Source: Medicago truncatula
Lineage: Eukaryota; Streptophyta; Magnoliopsida; Fabales; Fabaceae
Assembly (NCBI RefSeq): GCF_003473485.1
Contig: NC_053045.1
Span: 43,008,494 to 43,072,493, forward strand
DNA length: 64,000 bases
Direction of reading: 5' to 3'
Part shown: in pieces, positions 1-11,288 of the stretch
Layout of the letters: every line of letters begins with the position of its first letter
Numbering within the stretch: the first letter of the stretch is position 1
Translations under genes and position numbers: made by a program
Notes under the pieces: generated by a model
The model's input: only the letters and a program-made list of their open reading frames with translations
Told to the model about the DNA's origin: nothing
The model's database searches: none

Positions 1-70
1 CAAACACAAATCACTTTAACTCACGTTTAGTCAGAATCAATTCTTGTGTAAAACCAAACATACACCACGA
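1..70. repeat. Right end of a MITE-like repeat, cut by the window edge
   Basis: The first 70 bases contain a stretch ending in AAAACCAAACATACAC. This resembles the ends of legume non-autonomous elements, where a TGTTTGG-type inverted repeat closes the element. The left end lies outside the window, so the assignment rests on the look of one end only. Confidence 0.3.
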
Positions 71-480
71 GTGGTTATACCAGTAGATAAACTTATATAA
101 GTTGATCCAAAAGGCCCTTTTGTCAGTTTGAAGGGAAAAGTTCTTACTATCATTATTATTACATGTGTGATCTATTAGGCTGTTTGTCAGTTTGTTTTTT
201 CATTTTTATGTTTTTATGCTTTGTCATTTACAATCTTGGAATTTTGGGTTAGCAATATTTCTAATGTTTACAATGCTGAAGTTTAACAAGCTTATTTGAT
301 AAAATCATCAGGATGTTTTTGAATGTAACTACTTGTGTGTGGCTGCACTTTAAACTTTCATATTATGGCAGTCGTCGCCTAAATGCACCAACAGTTACGC
401 ATGAATCATGTTCATTTTGTTTGTTCTTTGTTTTGTTTCTAGATCATAGTTCTGCCGTTGGATTATATTGCAAGGATTCG
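71..480. other. 5' flank/leader of the NEPRO-like gene
   Basis: No separate gene is seen. The sequence is T-rich and intron-like, and TTTGTTTCTAG at about 432-442 is a good splice acceptor 38 bases before the chosen start codon. The gene therefore probably has a leader intron, with its first non-coding exon further left or outside the window. Confidence 0.4.
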
Positions 481-3400
481 ATGGGTACTGAATTTAAAAC
501 AGTCGAGGGGCGAATAACATCTATGCTTTCGCAGCTCCATTGTGAATGTGGAATACTTGAAAGATTGGTATACAAGAATAAGAATCAGCACCGCCGCTCT
601 TCCTATTTCCAGCATCTTTTGAAGGTATGCAGTGTAGTCTAGTCTCTCTGAAGTCAGTGTTCAATGATGTCAACTTGCTTAGTGTTGCAAAATTTTATGA
701 AATCCTATTCCCTTTTTTTATTCCCTTGGTTAATTTTTTTTAAGAGTAATTGTATTTGCGTGGAGTTTGGTGGTTACAATTGCTTTTACATGCATGTAAT
801 GTGTCTTTTTAAGTCATTCTGGGTTTGGTGTGGTTTGTGATTATTAGGTGAGGAGGGATTTAAGGCTTCTGCATTTGCCCAACATAGAGGAGCTTGTGAC
901 ATCATGTTTCAATGTTATCAAAGGAGATAGACCAAAACAAAAGGTTCATCTTTTAGAGAGGTAGGTTTATGTTATTTCTTTCAGCATTTTTGGAGTTTTC
1001 CAAATTTTATGTGCAAAGATTCTATTTAGATATTCAACTAAGAAACTGAGGAGGTGGCATGATTGATGATTATGTGTTGAAAACATGTAGAGTGTTTTTC
1101 ATGTTGATATTTCATGCATTTCATCTCTTACCACTGTTTCAAATTGACATCAACACACTTTTATGTGGCTAGGACAATGACAAGGATAATATATAAAAAT
1201 TCTAAATGTTTCAAATTGTGTATGTGTTTTCCTTGCCTGTTTGGCAGAAAGGAAAATTGGAAAAATTTTAAATTCTCACTGTACAAGATCTCATAAAAAT
1301 TGGATGAGACAATTTAAAACTTTCATGAAAAGAGATGTGATACTGATACCAATACCATAGACCATATTCAAGCTTGCATGTTGTCGTATAAGAACGAGGA
1401 ATGTGAATATGGATGTCGCAACATTATAGCACAAAATTACAGTCCTCTGTCAAATGACTCGCTGTTTTGCATAATTAAACAGATTGAAGTCTTTGCTTCT
1501 TCTTGCCCTCCGTTTTGCTATTTTCCTTCTGAAATGTGTTTCTGTTGAAATTTCTCCATCAAACTATGATATTATTATAGGTCTGGTCTTGCTGGTAATA
1601 ATATTGTTCTACTTACTGTTTCATGACAGCTTGAAAAGGAGAAAATGCAATGACGTAAAGCGGACTTTTTTGGAGCGTCTTTTAGGATCTGCACGACTAC
1701 TAGCAGAGGTGAAATTGCAGATGAATATTATTAAGTGATTATGTTGCTGTTTTCAATACTTTTTAGTAATAATAAATTAAGATCAATTTTTTTACTGTGC
1801 TGGCTCATTAGCTGCTTCCTTTTCCCATGCCTAGAGTATGACTTTGAGTATTCAACACATTAATTGGTGTTTTTTTTTTAAAAGGACACATGAATTGATG
1901 TTGATAGGGACTTGGGTATTATGGAGTATTCAAGTCCCACATTGAGTAGTATGAGGTGCTCAAGTGCCTGGACAACTTTCCCATAAAAGCTAGCTATGAA
2001 GGGAAAAAAATCAAACCACTTAAATACTCCACTGGACATCCCTTTCTACTCGATGTGAGAACTTGACAACCCCATAATACCTAGGTCCCTCCTATCACAA
2101 CATCACCTCTAAGAGCTGACGTCCCGAGTCCCGAAAATTGCACTCTGTGACACTTTACTCAGTCTGTTTGGTCAGCCTCTCCGTAGGTAGCCCTTTTGAA
2201 AAGTATCCAAGCGCTCAAAGAACCCTCCCTTAAAAGCCAGCCATGAAGGGGAAAGAATGCACCCACTTAAATACTCCACCAAACATCCTATACTACTCGA
2301 TGTGAGACTTGAGCACTCCATAATACCCAAATTCCTCACATGGATTGGAGAACACTCCCTTAAAAGCTAGCTATCAAGGGGGAAGAATCAAATCACTTTT
2401 AAACTCCACCGAGCATCCTATACTATTTTTTTTTTTTTGAAAAATCCATCCATACTACTTGATGTGGACTTGGGCATAACATAATGCCCAAGTCTCTATC
2501 AGATGCTAATTGGGGTTTTTCCCCTATGCATAAGTATAGATTTAACATTGGATTGCTTATTTCGTCCGAAGTCCTTTCTCTTATCTCAATTGATGTTCTG
2601 TTTTCCCTTGCAGATGGTTGAACCAATACTGAAGGCTGCGACGTATCCTTCTACTAGTATCATGCAGTTTGTATTGTAACGATCTGTTCATTTATACTAT
2701 ATTCTTTGGGTTTAGTTGATTGGCCATAGCTTGATCATGGTATAAGAAGGAATGTTAAACCTTTCTTTTATGCTTCATAATATAGGTACCAGTTTTTTTT
2801 AATAGGTAATAAAGGTACCAGTTGATCTTAAAATGGTACTAAATGCATATTTATACAAGTTTCATATTTGTTTTTAATTTTTTTTCCTTCATATTTTTAC
2901 AATACCATCTGAACAACGTTCGGAATTTTCATGCTTAATTTTAGGCAGTGTTATACAATTTCTTTATCTGTGCTTAAATTTTTATGTGCTCTGTCATTCT
3001 TTTACTCATTTATGTTGATTTTTTTCCCTCTACATGTCTGTTAGTCATTATTGCAAATCTTTGTAGAAATGGGAAGCGGAACTTCTTATTTCATACTTGA
3101 TAACCTCAGTTTTGAATTTCTGAAGCATTTTTCCATATTTTCCTTGGTTATTGTTATCTTCTGTGATATAGTCTTTTTTTTTTTTGGTTACATATTATTT
3201 AATCCTTGAATCATATTTTTTCTGTTTGGAACAACAGATCATACAACCTTAGTAAATGTTATCATGGTTAATTCTCGCATCATTTAGTATGTGCATGCTT
3301 CTTGAACATCTTTTGAGTAATCTGTTACGATTTACGTATAAAATTTATTTCCTTGACAATTTAATAGGGAGATATCTATATTGTTTGCTCGATCCTTTTT

Positions 3401-4876
3401 TATGGGACTTTCTGTGACAATTATGGCTTTGCTAGCGCGTCTACTAGTTTTGGTTCAACAAGTAAGTCTCCCATGTTTAATATATTATAATTTAAGTTAG
3501 TCAAGGTTTCATCATAGTCAAATTGGAACTTGTTTAATGTGGAACACTGATGCTGAGGTTATTTGTAAATAAACTATAAAGTACAAGTGATATTATTTAC
3601 TGTAAATTTAAAGAATTTGTGCTATTTTAAGACTTTATGTTATAACTTACTGTGATTGTGCATTTATCTTGATTGAGCTTTTTTCCCTCCTTGTGCAGAT
3701 ATTACTTGATGTTGTTTATTTGTTCAACACGGTCTCTTCCCTGTCTAAAAATAAACAATCAATTAAAATAACTCATGAGGGAATAGAGGTTAGTTTGTAG
3801 CTGTACCACTAAATTCTCTGCTATCTGTACTAATGCAGAGACACGAGTGTATGTTTGAAAATAATAATTTACATTCTAATCTATTTTTTCTTTATCTGTT
3901 CTGATGTGTACTACTGAATCAGGTTTTTAGAGAGTTCTACCCTGTTAGTGATGATAATGATTATGTTACGTTAGACTGTGTCTGGAAATCACATAAGTAT
4001 ATATTAGATGAGAGGAAGCATAAAACGGAGAATGAAAGTCAAGGTGAGGATTTTGGTGGAAATCTTTCTGTCCAAGCATCAGATGTCAACTATAACACTA
4101 TTGAGTCGATTCTTGGGGGTAAGACCCATGAAATGCTCATTTCTGCTATTCCATCATCGCTGTCTTCTTTATTTTTGTATGATTAACATAATAAGTGTCT
4201 TGTTCACAAAGCTTGTATTCAATAGGATTAATGAACTGAGTTTGAGAAAAAGAGAGGAAGTGTTTAGAATCTGAAAACTGATTTTTTTTTTTTTTTCTGA
4301 TTCTAAATGAATCAATGAAGTACTACATGGTAATTATACAATAGCTGATATGTAGAAGATATCACACCTGGAACGGCAGGTTGAAGAGAATGTGCTGATT
4401 GAATGTTAATTACAATGCATGGCGAAACTAAGGGTTAGGTGTTGAATAAGTGGTCCAACAAACGACTAAATAATGCTAGTAACCAAATAAGTAGTTAATA
4501 CCATAATGCTAGTAACTAAATAAGTAGTTAATAACTGCAGCTCACTAGGGTTGGCCCAAAACCTAACAGTAGTTAGTTAGCAAGCAGATAAAAGGAAGCT
4601 CTAATAATGCTGAGCATCATTTGGCATTTCTGAGATTAGAAAATTTGAGCATCGGCTTGACTCCCAATTAAAGACATAGTTCAAGTCTCCTAACATTTTT
4701 TCTCTTTCATTTGTCACCGTTATATGTAAAAAAGTTAGATAGTAATATTTTGATGTGATTAAACATGGTAAATTGTGTCTTCTGCAGATGATCAACTTGA
4801 CCCAGAAAGAGGTGAAGCAGATGTTGCAGCTAAAGAGGATCCCCCTCATGCCATGGATAAAATTCTGATATGTTGA
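481..4876 (+). CDS. NEPRO-like (DUF4477) protein, 8 exons, 3' end frameshifted
   Basis: The spliced exons 481-624, 848-960, 1630-1708, 2614-2642, 3368-3461, 3699-3788, 3923-4118 and 4788-4876 all have GT-AG borders and keep one frame, giving 277 residues. The N-terminal part (RLVYKNKNQHRRSSYFQHLL, then KVRRDLRLL, and a middle FLERLLGSARLLAEMVEP) matches my memory of the plant family named after the animal nucleolus and neural progenitor protein (NEPRO, DUF4477). Animal members are nucleolar; the plant function is not established. The ATG at 481 was chosen because family-like sequence starts soon after it and a splice acceptor lies just upstream. The frame stops at 4874-4876 in the last exon, but related-looking coding sequence continues to 5225 in two other frames. 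The locus is therefore a truncated allele, a decaying gene or carries sequence errors. Confidence 0.72.
1896..2510. repeat. Fold-back MITE-like repeat in intron 3 of the NEPRO-like gene
   Basis: The block begins GATGTTGATAGGGACTTGGG (near 1899) and ends with the approximate reverse complement around 2480-2507 (CCCAAGTCTCTATCAGATG). Inside are several degenerate copies, in both orientations, of a motif built on ACTTG, CTCCATAATACCCAA and TACTACTCGATGTGAG, for example at 1908-1960, 2041-2095, 2292-2342 and 2451-2506. No ORF is present. The structure suggests a non-autonomous terminal-inverted-repeat element, perhaps nested copies of one family. Confidence 0.6.
4469..4537 (+). repeat. Two-copy tandem repeat in the last intron
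   Basis: A unit of about 34 bases (ATAATGCTAGTAACCAAATA, then AGTAGTTAATAC) occurs twice in a row with very few differences. It lies in the intron before exon 8 of the NEPRO-like gene. Confidence 0.6.
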
Positions 4877-5225
4877 CAGGCTCATCGCAAATTGATGAAC
4901 TTAAGGAGACTGTGTTAAATAATAGGAGGGAGGAGAAAACCGTTCTACTACAAAAGTCCCTTTCTGCGAATCTTCACCAGAGAACAACTTGCATGCATTA
5001 TCACAGTCTTTAACCAATGGCAAACTTCATTCCAGAGAGAGCAACTTCATGTATTATCAGTCTTCAACCCGTGGCAAACTCCATTGTGATTCGAAGAATG
5101 TGGCATTTGTGTCGATAAAGAATCCTACATTAATACCACAAAATGGTATTTCTGTGTTAACTAGCAATGCCAAGGCTAAGGCATTCCATTTCAACGGAAA
5201 TGAAATTGATAAAAACAAAAGATGA
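4877..5225 (+). pseudogene. Out-of-frame 3' coding tail of the NEPRO-like gene
   Basis: After the stop at 4874 an open stretch continues in a second frame (DMLTGSSQIDELKE, about 4867-4970). A third frame (ESSPENNLHALSQSLTNGKL and onward) runs to a stop ending at 5225. Each switch can be explained by one missing base, in AAAATT near 4860 and in CCC near 4961. Both are short homopolymers, so polymerase slippage or sequence error are equally possible. The composition is that of a real coding tail rich in Ser, Asn and Lys. No known domain is recognised in it. Confidence 0.55.
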
Positions 5226-6680
5226 CAAAGGGGATTTACTTGCTAGTATACTACTTACTACTGTAAATGCAAAGGATAGTCTTTTTTGAGTGCTGATGTT
5301 TTGAATGCAAGAACATCAAAAATGTCTTGATTCTTTTGGTAATTACAGTAAGAAAATTTGATTTAATATGAAAAGACATTTACTTGAACTAGTTTTATTT
5401 TTTTATAATTTATTCTTTAGTCAATCGAATTAGTTATATCATGATATGAAGATCTCGTCGGTTCGATGCTAGTCAAATTTTGAAATAATTGCTCTTGACC
5501 AGTCTAACGACAGATGTTAGAATTGGAACCAACTATCAAATCCGTCTCCAGTTCAAACTTCAATTGCAGAGGAACCTTCTATTTAATCAAATTTATCTAA
5601 TGCAGTTTCCGATTACAAAACCTCGGTTTTGTTTAAAAACAAATACCAAACTTCTGTATATTCTGATTAATTGTGGACCTAATCTAATTTATTATTTAGG
5701 CAATGAACACTGGCATTTATACTGAGATGTAAGCTGGATCAGGCATGGCATTTGAATGTGACAGATTTGCGCTTCTAGTTCCAGCTGATGTGAAAAAAAA
5801 TTAGATGCATTCTTTGACTACACATGTTGGAGAATCTGTACTCAAACAACAAAATAATTTTGCCATTACATTGAAAGGGACATGAGCATCAAATCCCCCT
5901 TTTAAAGGCCTTACATTTGATTACACAAGGGAAAATGTAGACTAGTTTTCAAGAAGAATTTGGTTACATGTCACAATTATTTTTCTCGTGTCCCAATGTC
6001 TTCTCGACGCGATAATGTAAATATTACAAAGCATGAAAGTGAATAAATGCACGATGGTGTTGCCTATATTTGGTTCCACATTTTCAAAATCAATTTTTAT
6101 CAGCATAGAACCAAACATGCATGTAATATAAGAAATGTAGACAACATAGATGATCTATTTCTATAATCTCATTAATGACTAAAACGTTTAGATAATAACT
6201 TTTATATGGTTTTATCTTGTTAGCATGCAGCAATAGATGTTTCAACAAGAACTTAACTACTACTCGACACAAGATAAAACTAGACAATAATACAAAATCT
6301 CAAGATTGTGCTTCAGTTTTAATGAAAAGCATAGAACAGAATTTTACAAGACACAGTTGATTTCAGATCCGGTGACCAATGTCATTCTCGTGACCTGAAA
6401 TCTCCTCCATTTTTATACAAACCAATTAATCTATGAAGTACGGATACATACATGGACATTAATAATAATTGAAAAATAACATAATTCCGTAGAATCACAT
6501 GTGTGGTGGACATCAACACGTAGGTGCTTTATCTAACTCGTATTAATGCTTATGATACACACACGTTTCTTATTTGTAACAGCATTTCCTAATCACTAAC
6601 ATACAAAAACAAATAGCCAAAATGGAACATTTTTGGATTCAAATTTCAATCCACACGAACAGAACTGTTCATTATTACTC
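5226..6680. other. Intergenic, no gene seen
   Basis: The left part is the 3' flank of the NEPRO-like gene and the right part the 3' flank of the minus-strand small heat-shock gene. Only short chance ORFs are present, and I recognise no repeat with clear ends. Confidence 0.5.
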
Positions 6681-7103
6681 TCACTGTGAACTCTGATTGG
6701 TCAAACGATCAGGGTTGGTAACCTCTTCCTTAGGGACAGTAACAGTAAGAACACCATCTTCAATAGAAGCCTTAACCTGATCCAATTTACAGTTAGCTGG
6801 AAGAGTAAAACTCCTCATGAATTTACCACTACTACGCTCAACACGCTGACATCCATCATTTGTATCTTGTCTCTCCATGCTCCTCTCTCCTGTTATCTGA
6901 AGCACTCTTCCATCTTCAACCTCAACTTTCACTTCCTCTTTGTTCAGCCCTGGTACATCAGCTTTGAATACATGGGCTTCTGGAGTTTCCTTCCAATCAA
7001 TCTGGTTGTTGAGGAAAATTGGATTTTCTCGTGAAAATTCTTGGATTGAAGTAGAGAATGGGGAATTCTCAAAAGGGCTGTTGTTGCCTGGTATCATAGA
7101 CAT
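6681..7103 (-). CDS. Divergent class I-type small heat-shock protein, 140 aa
   Basis: The single-exon gene encodes an alpha-crystallin-domain protein. The core [54 protein letters not shown] and [12 protein letters not shown] is that of class I cytosolic small heat-shock proteins, ATP-independent chaperones that hold unfolding clients. Differences from its neighbour are marked. The N-terminal arm is short and lacks the SLDVWDPF segment. [11 protein letters not shown] is changed to [11 protein letters not shown]. The C-terminal I-x-I anchor (IEISG in the neighbours) is replaced by TNQSSQ. No good heat-shock element was seen in the first 150 bases upstream (right of 7103). It lies 417 bases downstream of the 7521-8006 gene on the same strand, so it is probably an old tandem duplicate, possibly with altered oligomerisation or regulation. 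Confidence 0.88.
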   Translation of the reverse strand: MSMIPGNNSPFENSPFSTSIQEFSRENPIFLNNQIDWKETPEAHVFKADVPGLNKEEVKVEVEDGRVLQITGERSMERQDTNDGCQRVERSSGKFMRSFTLPANCKLDQVKASIEDGVLTVTVPKEEVTNPDRLTNQSSQ

Positions 7104-7520
7104 TTTGTTGTGAGATTAAAATATTGCAGAGATTGTGTTATGTTGTAGAGACATGTTCTGTCTTATTTGAAGTTGTTTTGGAAGGTGAGGAGAATTCTCC
7201 GTAAACGGACATAATTAGATGTCTCCATTCTTAGGATATTCTACTTGATCTTTGTGGAATTTATGTTATGCTATTATTAACTCTTGTGTATAAATAGAAT
7301 ACAATACCACCAATACTTAAAATAGACATAAAAAACGATGTGAGACAATATATGATAATTAAACCATTCTTACATAATTTATTCCTTACAAAATATAATT
7401 CACATTACTGAATTTACTTTTACATAAAACAGATACGCATTACAATGAAACAGAACACACACACACACACTTCACACTATTCTCAACCCAAAAACAGAGT
7501 AATAGAGCTTGAATATGTGT
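7104..7520. other. Spacer between the two minus-strand small heat-shock genes
   Basis: It holds the promoter side of the 6681-7103 gene and the 3' flank of the 7521-8006 gene. A short (CA)n tract lies near 7456-7471. No additional gene is seen. Confidence 0.5.
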
Positions 7521-8006
7521 TCAACCAGAGATTTCGATGGACTTAACATCAGGTTTCTTAACTTCTTCTTTTGGAACAGTAACAGTGAGAACACCATTCT
7601 CCATTGCAGCTTTCACTTGATCCATTTTCGCATTCTCTGGTAATCTAAACCTCCTCATGAATTTTCCACTGCTACGCTCCACACGATGCCATTGATCATT
7701 CTTATCTTCTTTTTCAAAGTTCCTCTCACCGCTTATCTGAAGAACCCTATCATCTTCAATTTCAACCTTCACTTCCTCCTTCTTCAGTCCAGGAAGATCA
7801 GCCTTGAACACATGAGCTTCTGGGGTCTCCTTCCAATCAATCCTGGTGCTCACAAAAGCAGAATTCTCCTGAGGGAATGAAGAAGCAGAAAGTGAAGAAT
7901 TGGTGAAAGGAAAATCCTTGAATGGGTCCCACACGTCAAGGGAGAATGGATCGAAAACGTTGCTCCTTCGGCCTCGGCCACCAAAGAAACTTGGAATCAG
8001 CGACAT
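7521..8006 (-). CDS. HSP18.2-like: Class I cytosolic small heat-shock protein (HSP18 type), 161 aa
   Basis: The intronless ORF has the class I start [10 protein letters not shown], the [13 protein letters not shown] arm, the alpha-crystallin domain at about residues 50-145 ([20 protein letters not shown] through [11 protein letters not shown]) and the C-terminal IEISG with its I-x-I anchor. Members form 12-subunit cytosolic oligomers that bind unfolding proteins during heat stress. Two TTCnnGAA cores lie 160-195 bases upstream. Bases 7606-7931 are identical, on the opposite strand, to 41456-41781 of another copy, while both flanks differ clearly. That pattern indicates gene conversion. The last 85 bases resemble the 32464-32940 gene more closely. 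Confidence 0.95.
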   Translation of the reverse strand: MSLIPSFFGGRGRRSNVFDPFSLDVWDPFKDFPFTNSSLSASSFPQENSAFVSTRIDWKETPEAHVFKADLPGLKKEEVKVEIEDDRVLQISGERNFEKEDKNDQWHRVERSSGKFMRRFRLPENAKMDQVKAAMENGVLTVTVPKEEVKKPDVKSIEISG

Positions 8007-8164
8007 TGTTCTGCTGTGTTGTGTTTGATGTGAATTGAGAATTCTGAAAATCAGTAGCGCTTTTCAGTTGTTTTCATTCAGTTAATTCCGATTCGATGGT
8101 TTACTGGTAATTGCAAGAGGGATTCGCCGGGTATTTAAAAGAAGTGGATGAGTAATCTAGTACG

Positions 8165-8201
8165 TTCCAGAAATATTCTATAATTAACGAACTTTCTGGA
8201 A
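8165..8201 (-). promoter_or_regulatory. Heat-shock elements upstream of the 7521-8006 gene
   Basis: TTCCAGAA at 8165-8172 and TTCTGGAA at 8194-8201 are perfect TTCnnGAA inverted pairs, the core bound by heat-shock transcription factors. A TATA-like TTTAAATA (read on the minus strand) lies near 8132-8139, between them and the start codon. Confidence 0.7.
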
Positions 8202-8599
8202 AATAAGAAACATTGTAGATTCTTTCACAGTAAACTAGAAGTCTCTAGATTATGACTTCCACAACCAATGCCGGTTAAGTTTGGACTTTGCAGCCCAAAA
8301 TTGCTTTTCTGTTGCTTCCCAAATTGCTATTTACTCCACGAATAAATTTCTTCTAAATTTAAACTATTCACATTAAACGTAATTAGTACATCAGAATATA
8401 TTTATTTTTTTAAGGAATCAGGAATTACTTATTTTATAGTTGAAATATTACATAATATATTTCTATTAAAAACATTATTCGATGTATTAAATTATAGATT
8501 TCGTAACTTGTGCCAAAGTAAATTAACGCAACAGAATCATGTTTTACAAAAAGAGGGAAGAAAAAAAAACTATTTTGTCCATGTAAAGTTAGTTAAGCT

Positions 8600-8705
8600 G
8601 ATAAGGACATTGTGTAATACATTTATGAGGTTTGTGTTCGAACCCTGAACACCATAATTATTCTCGTCAAAAGGTAAATTTTTAACCATTATGTTAGTTG
8701 ACCAA
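8600..8705 (+). repeat. tRNA-derived SINE-like repeat
   Basis: AGTTAGTTAAGCTGATAAGG is followed by TGTGTTCGAACCCTGAACAC, an approximate RNA polymerase III box B (GGTTCGANTCC), about 50 bases on. The 3' part (GTAAATTTTTAACCATTATG) matches those of the copies at 8830, 46717 and 56035. Divergence suggests an old copy. Confidence 0.5.
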
Positions 8706-8825
8706 CCCGCAACAATGTTAAATATAAAGGTTAATTTCTATCCTAAGGTGCAATAGCTTATCTATGATGATATGCAATAAAAGAACTATTTTATAATATT
8801 TGAAAGAAAAAAAATTAATTGAAAA

Positions 8826-8957
8826 CTTTTTATCTTCGTGAACATAACTCAATTGGAAAGGACGTCATATTATATATGCAGGGCCCGGTTTTAAACCCCG
8901 ATTTCTATACTTATTAATCTTAAAGGTGGATTTTTAGCCATTAAACTACTTAACAAA
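8826..8957 (+). repeat. tRNA-derived SINE-like repeat, second copy
   Basis: CGTGAACATAACTCAATTGG resembles the box A side of the 56035 copy (CGTGAGCATAACTCAGTTG). CCCGGTTTTAAACCCC is a degraded box B, and the 3' part (TTAGCCATTAAACTACTTAAC) matches the family. Confidence 0.55.
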
Positions 8958-9189
8958 GAAGACCTTTTAATTTAATCTATTCAATATTAAAATCAAAATA
9001 ATCGATCAAAAGATACATAATCCAATATTGAGAAGACCTATTGATGACAACCGGAGCTACCAAGGTGTGGTGGAAGACAACGTTGATCCATCAGAGGAAG
9101 TGGTGTATCTACAAGGACTCAAATGCTCAATCGGTGAGTTTGAGTGAGTCAAGAGGTTCAACCGAATAAGGTTAGTGGAGTAACACATT

Positions 9190-10131
9190 AAGGGGCCGTT
9201 TGGTGCACCTAATAGGAATAAAATTATCATATCCTACTTAAATTCTTTGTTTTGTGCACCAATAAAAAATGATAAAATAATCCCATTGTCTATCCTATCC
9301 ATCCTTCAATATTTTTATCCTATGTTTTAGTTAGGTTAGAAACAAGATAGCAAAAACACACGCGTGTACACCTTTCGAGTCCCGTAACTCCCATTCTTTT
9401 TATTTTTTAATGTCTCATTTTCCCCTTCTTTTTAGCTCATCGTAATTGATGTTTATCTTCTGCATCTTTGGATATTGGGCATAATATTGATATATGTTCA
9501 TCGTATGTGATCGAAAGGTGGAAATCACATTTTTTATCTTCTGCATAATATTGATATCATGTACTTTATGTAAAGAATATAAAAACAAAGGATAATACTT
9601 ATATGGTGTTGCTGTTTTTGCATTTACTTCTTAAATTATATTTTCTTTTGTCATGGATTATGTGCATATTAATGAATTTTGCTTAAAGAAATTATTATAT
9701 TTTTCCATAAAAAAAGGGTTAAATATATTTTTGGTCCCTATAAATATGTCAACTTTTCGTTTTAGTCCCTTTAAAAATTTTCTTCAACTTTTAGTCCCTA
9801 TAAATATGTCAACTTTTCGTTATAGGGAACAAAAACATAGTTAACCCTAAAAAAAATATGTATTTGTTTTATAAGGATAGTTTTGTCATTTAAATATAAG
9901 ATATATATTTTATCATGTCAATATTAAGTGTGTATCAAAATATGAAAGGATAAAATAATATTATCATGTTTCTTATTATGTTTTGTCAAAAAAAAAAAAA
10001 AGTTTCTTATCATGTGTGTACCAAACATGTAATAGGATAAATGTTATTATGTCACTATCATATCCTATCATTATCCACTTATTTATCATATCATGTCTCT
10101 ATCCTATCATGTGCATCAAACGAACTCTAAA
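9190..10131. mobile_element. Non-autonomous hAT-like element with a nested MITE
   Basis: The left end GGGGCCGTTTGGTGCACCTA and the right end, whose reverse complement is TTAGAGTTCGTTTGATGCAC, form an imperfect terminal inverted repeat. Subterminal tracts of TATCCTATC-type sequence also mirror each other. No transposase is encoded. A second fold-back element sits inside at 9716-9847. Target duplication was not identified with certainty, so the superfamily is inferred from the end sequence only. Confidence 0.55.
9716..9847. repeat. Short MITE with GGGTTAA/TTAACCC ends
   Basis: The ends are GGGTTAAATATATTTTTGGT and, inverted, TTAACCC. The core carries two direct copies of AGTCCCTATAAATATGTCAA-type sequence. 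It is a short relative of the 500-bp element at 53920-54420, with the same terminal and internal words (CAACTTTTCGTTTTAGTCCC). Confidence 0.65.
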
Positions 10132-10296
10132 GAGATTACTGTTATATTGATTGAGAGATCACTATTACAACTTCGTAACACATTAAGAGATTATTGTTGC
10201 AATTCTGTAACACATTAATAGTCAAGATACTAATGTAGTTGATATACATTGCATATATTATGCATTACTCATAAATGCGTAATCCATCTCAAGTAT

Positions 10297-10378
10297 ATAA
10301 ATGTTTTGATTTGATCATAGACAATTATATCTCACGAGAACATAAATGTTTTGATTTGATCATAGACAATTATATCTC
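10297..10378 (+). repeat. 37-base direct repeat, period 45
   Basis: ATAAATGTTTTGATTTGATC and the following ATAGACAATTATATCTC occur at 10297-10333 and again, identically, at 10342-10378. Confidence 0.75.
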
Positions 10379-10458
10379 CCCGGTTTGTGTGTTAGTGCAG
10401 GCTAAATACATCTCAAGTATATGAATTTTTTTGTTGAATCAAAATAAATGAATTTCAG

Positions 10459-10757
10459 GGTAATAGTTATTTTGGTCGCTAAATATGTAATGAGTAGTCA
10501 CAATAATATTTGAATGTGTCAAAATTTTAAAATAGTCATCGACTGTACACTTTGTTCGTCAAAATAGTCTCTTCCGTTAAAATGTTCTGTTAATACTACC
10601 ATATCAGTCTTCAAAATACTTTCTTCCTTACTGTCATATCAATCTCTATAAGTATTTATTGATTTTAATGTCATGAACTAGTTTGACTAACGAAGTGCAC
10701 AATCAAGAATTATTTTGTAATTTTGACATATAAAGGGATGAAAATTGCTGTATACAC
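10459..10757. repeat. Imperfect fold-back repeat (MITE-like)
   Basis: The left arm (TGTGTCAAAATTTTAAAATA, CGACTGTACACTTTGTTCGT) is partly the reverse complement of the right arm (GACTAACGAAGTGCACAATC, GTAATTTTGACATATA). There is no coding capacity. The ends are not sharp. Confidence 0.45.
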
Positions 10758-10854
10758 ATGTTGTTTGGCTGAGAAACACATGTAAAAGACGAAAATACCC
10801 CTCGATAGTTAAGTGTCGAAGAAAAATAAAACCAGCTGCAGTTAACTACCGAGG

Positions 10855-10935
10855 AAAAATGGTGTGCTTAAGGTTACTGTACCTAAAATTAAGGAAGAGG
10901 AAAGGAAAGAAGTGATTAAAGTCAAGGTCATTTAG
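10855..10935 (+). pseudogene. C-terminal fragment of a mitochondrial-type small heat-shock gene
   Basis: Only the last 26 codons remain (KNGVLKVTVPKIKEEERKEV and a hydrophobic end, stop at 10933-10935). The sequence matches the C-terminus of organelle small heat-shock proteins (HSP22/HSP23 mitochondrial type) and the relic at 13061-13364. The sequence before it is unrelated, so the gene is truncated at its 5' side. The 3' flank also matches that of the second relic. Confidence 0.75.
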
Positions 10936-11212
10936 AATTTTTTTATTTTCTTAGTTATTTGCATTGAGGCATTTTGTTAGTGGCATGATGATTCATAACA
11001 GTTGTAGCTACATATGCTAACCTCATTTTTGCATTTGAGCCAATATCATATGTAGAAAAACTTATTCAAAGTTAAAAAATTCACCTATTTTGCTTCTCAT
11101 CTCATCAATTGAACTTTTCCAATCATAAAAATGAATTTTTAGAACGAATACTTGATAGTGTTTAATAATTTCACTTACACAATATATGAATCTTGATTAG
11201 CTTCTGTAACCA

Positions 11213-11215
<3 letters not shown>

Positions 11216-11285
<70 letters not shown>
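11216..11285. repeat. (TA)n microsatellite
   Basis: About 35 perfect TA units in a row. It lies inside copy 1 of the local duplication and is absent at the matching place in copy 2 (near 13640), so it expanded after the duplication. Confidence 0.97.

Positions 11286-11288
<3 letters not shown>

Noticed and set aside
7309..7320. TATAAATA upstream of the minus-strand gene at 6681-7103
   Set aside because: It reads as a TATA box only on the plus strand, pointing away from the gene.
7686..7880. 64-codon ORF opposite the small heat-shock gene, present identically at 41507-41701
   Set aside because: Its identity only reflects the converted coding tract on the other strand.
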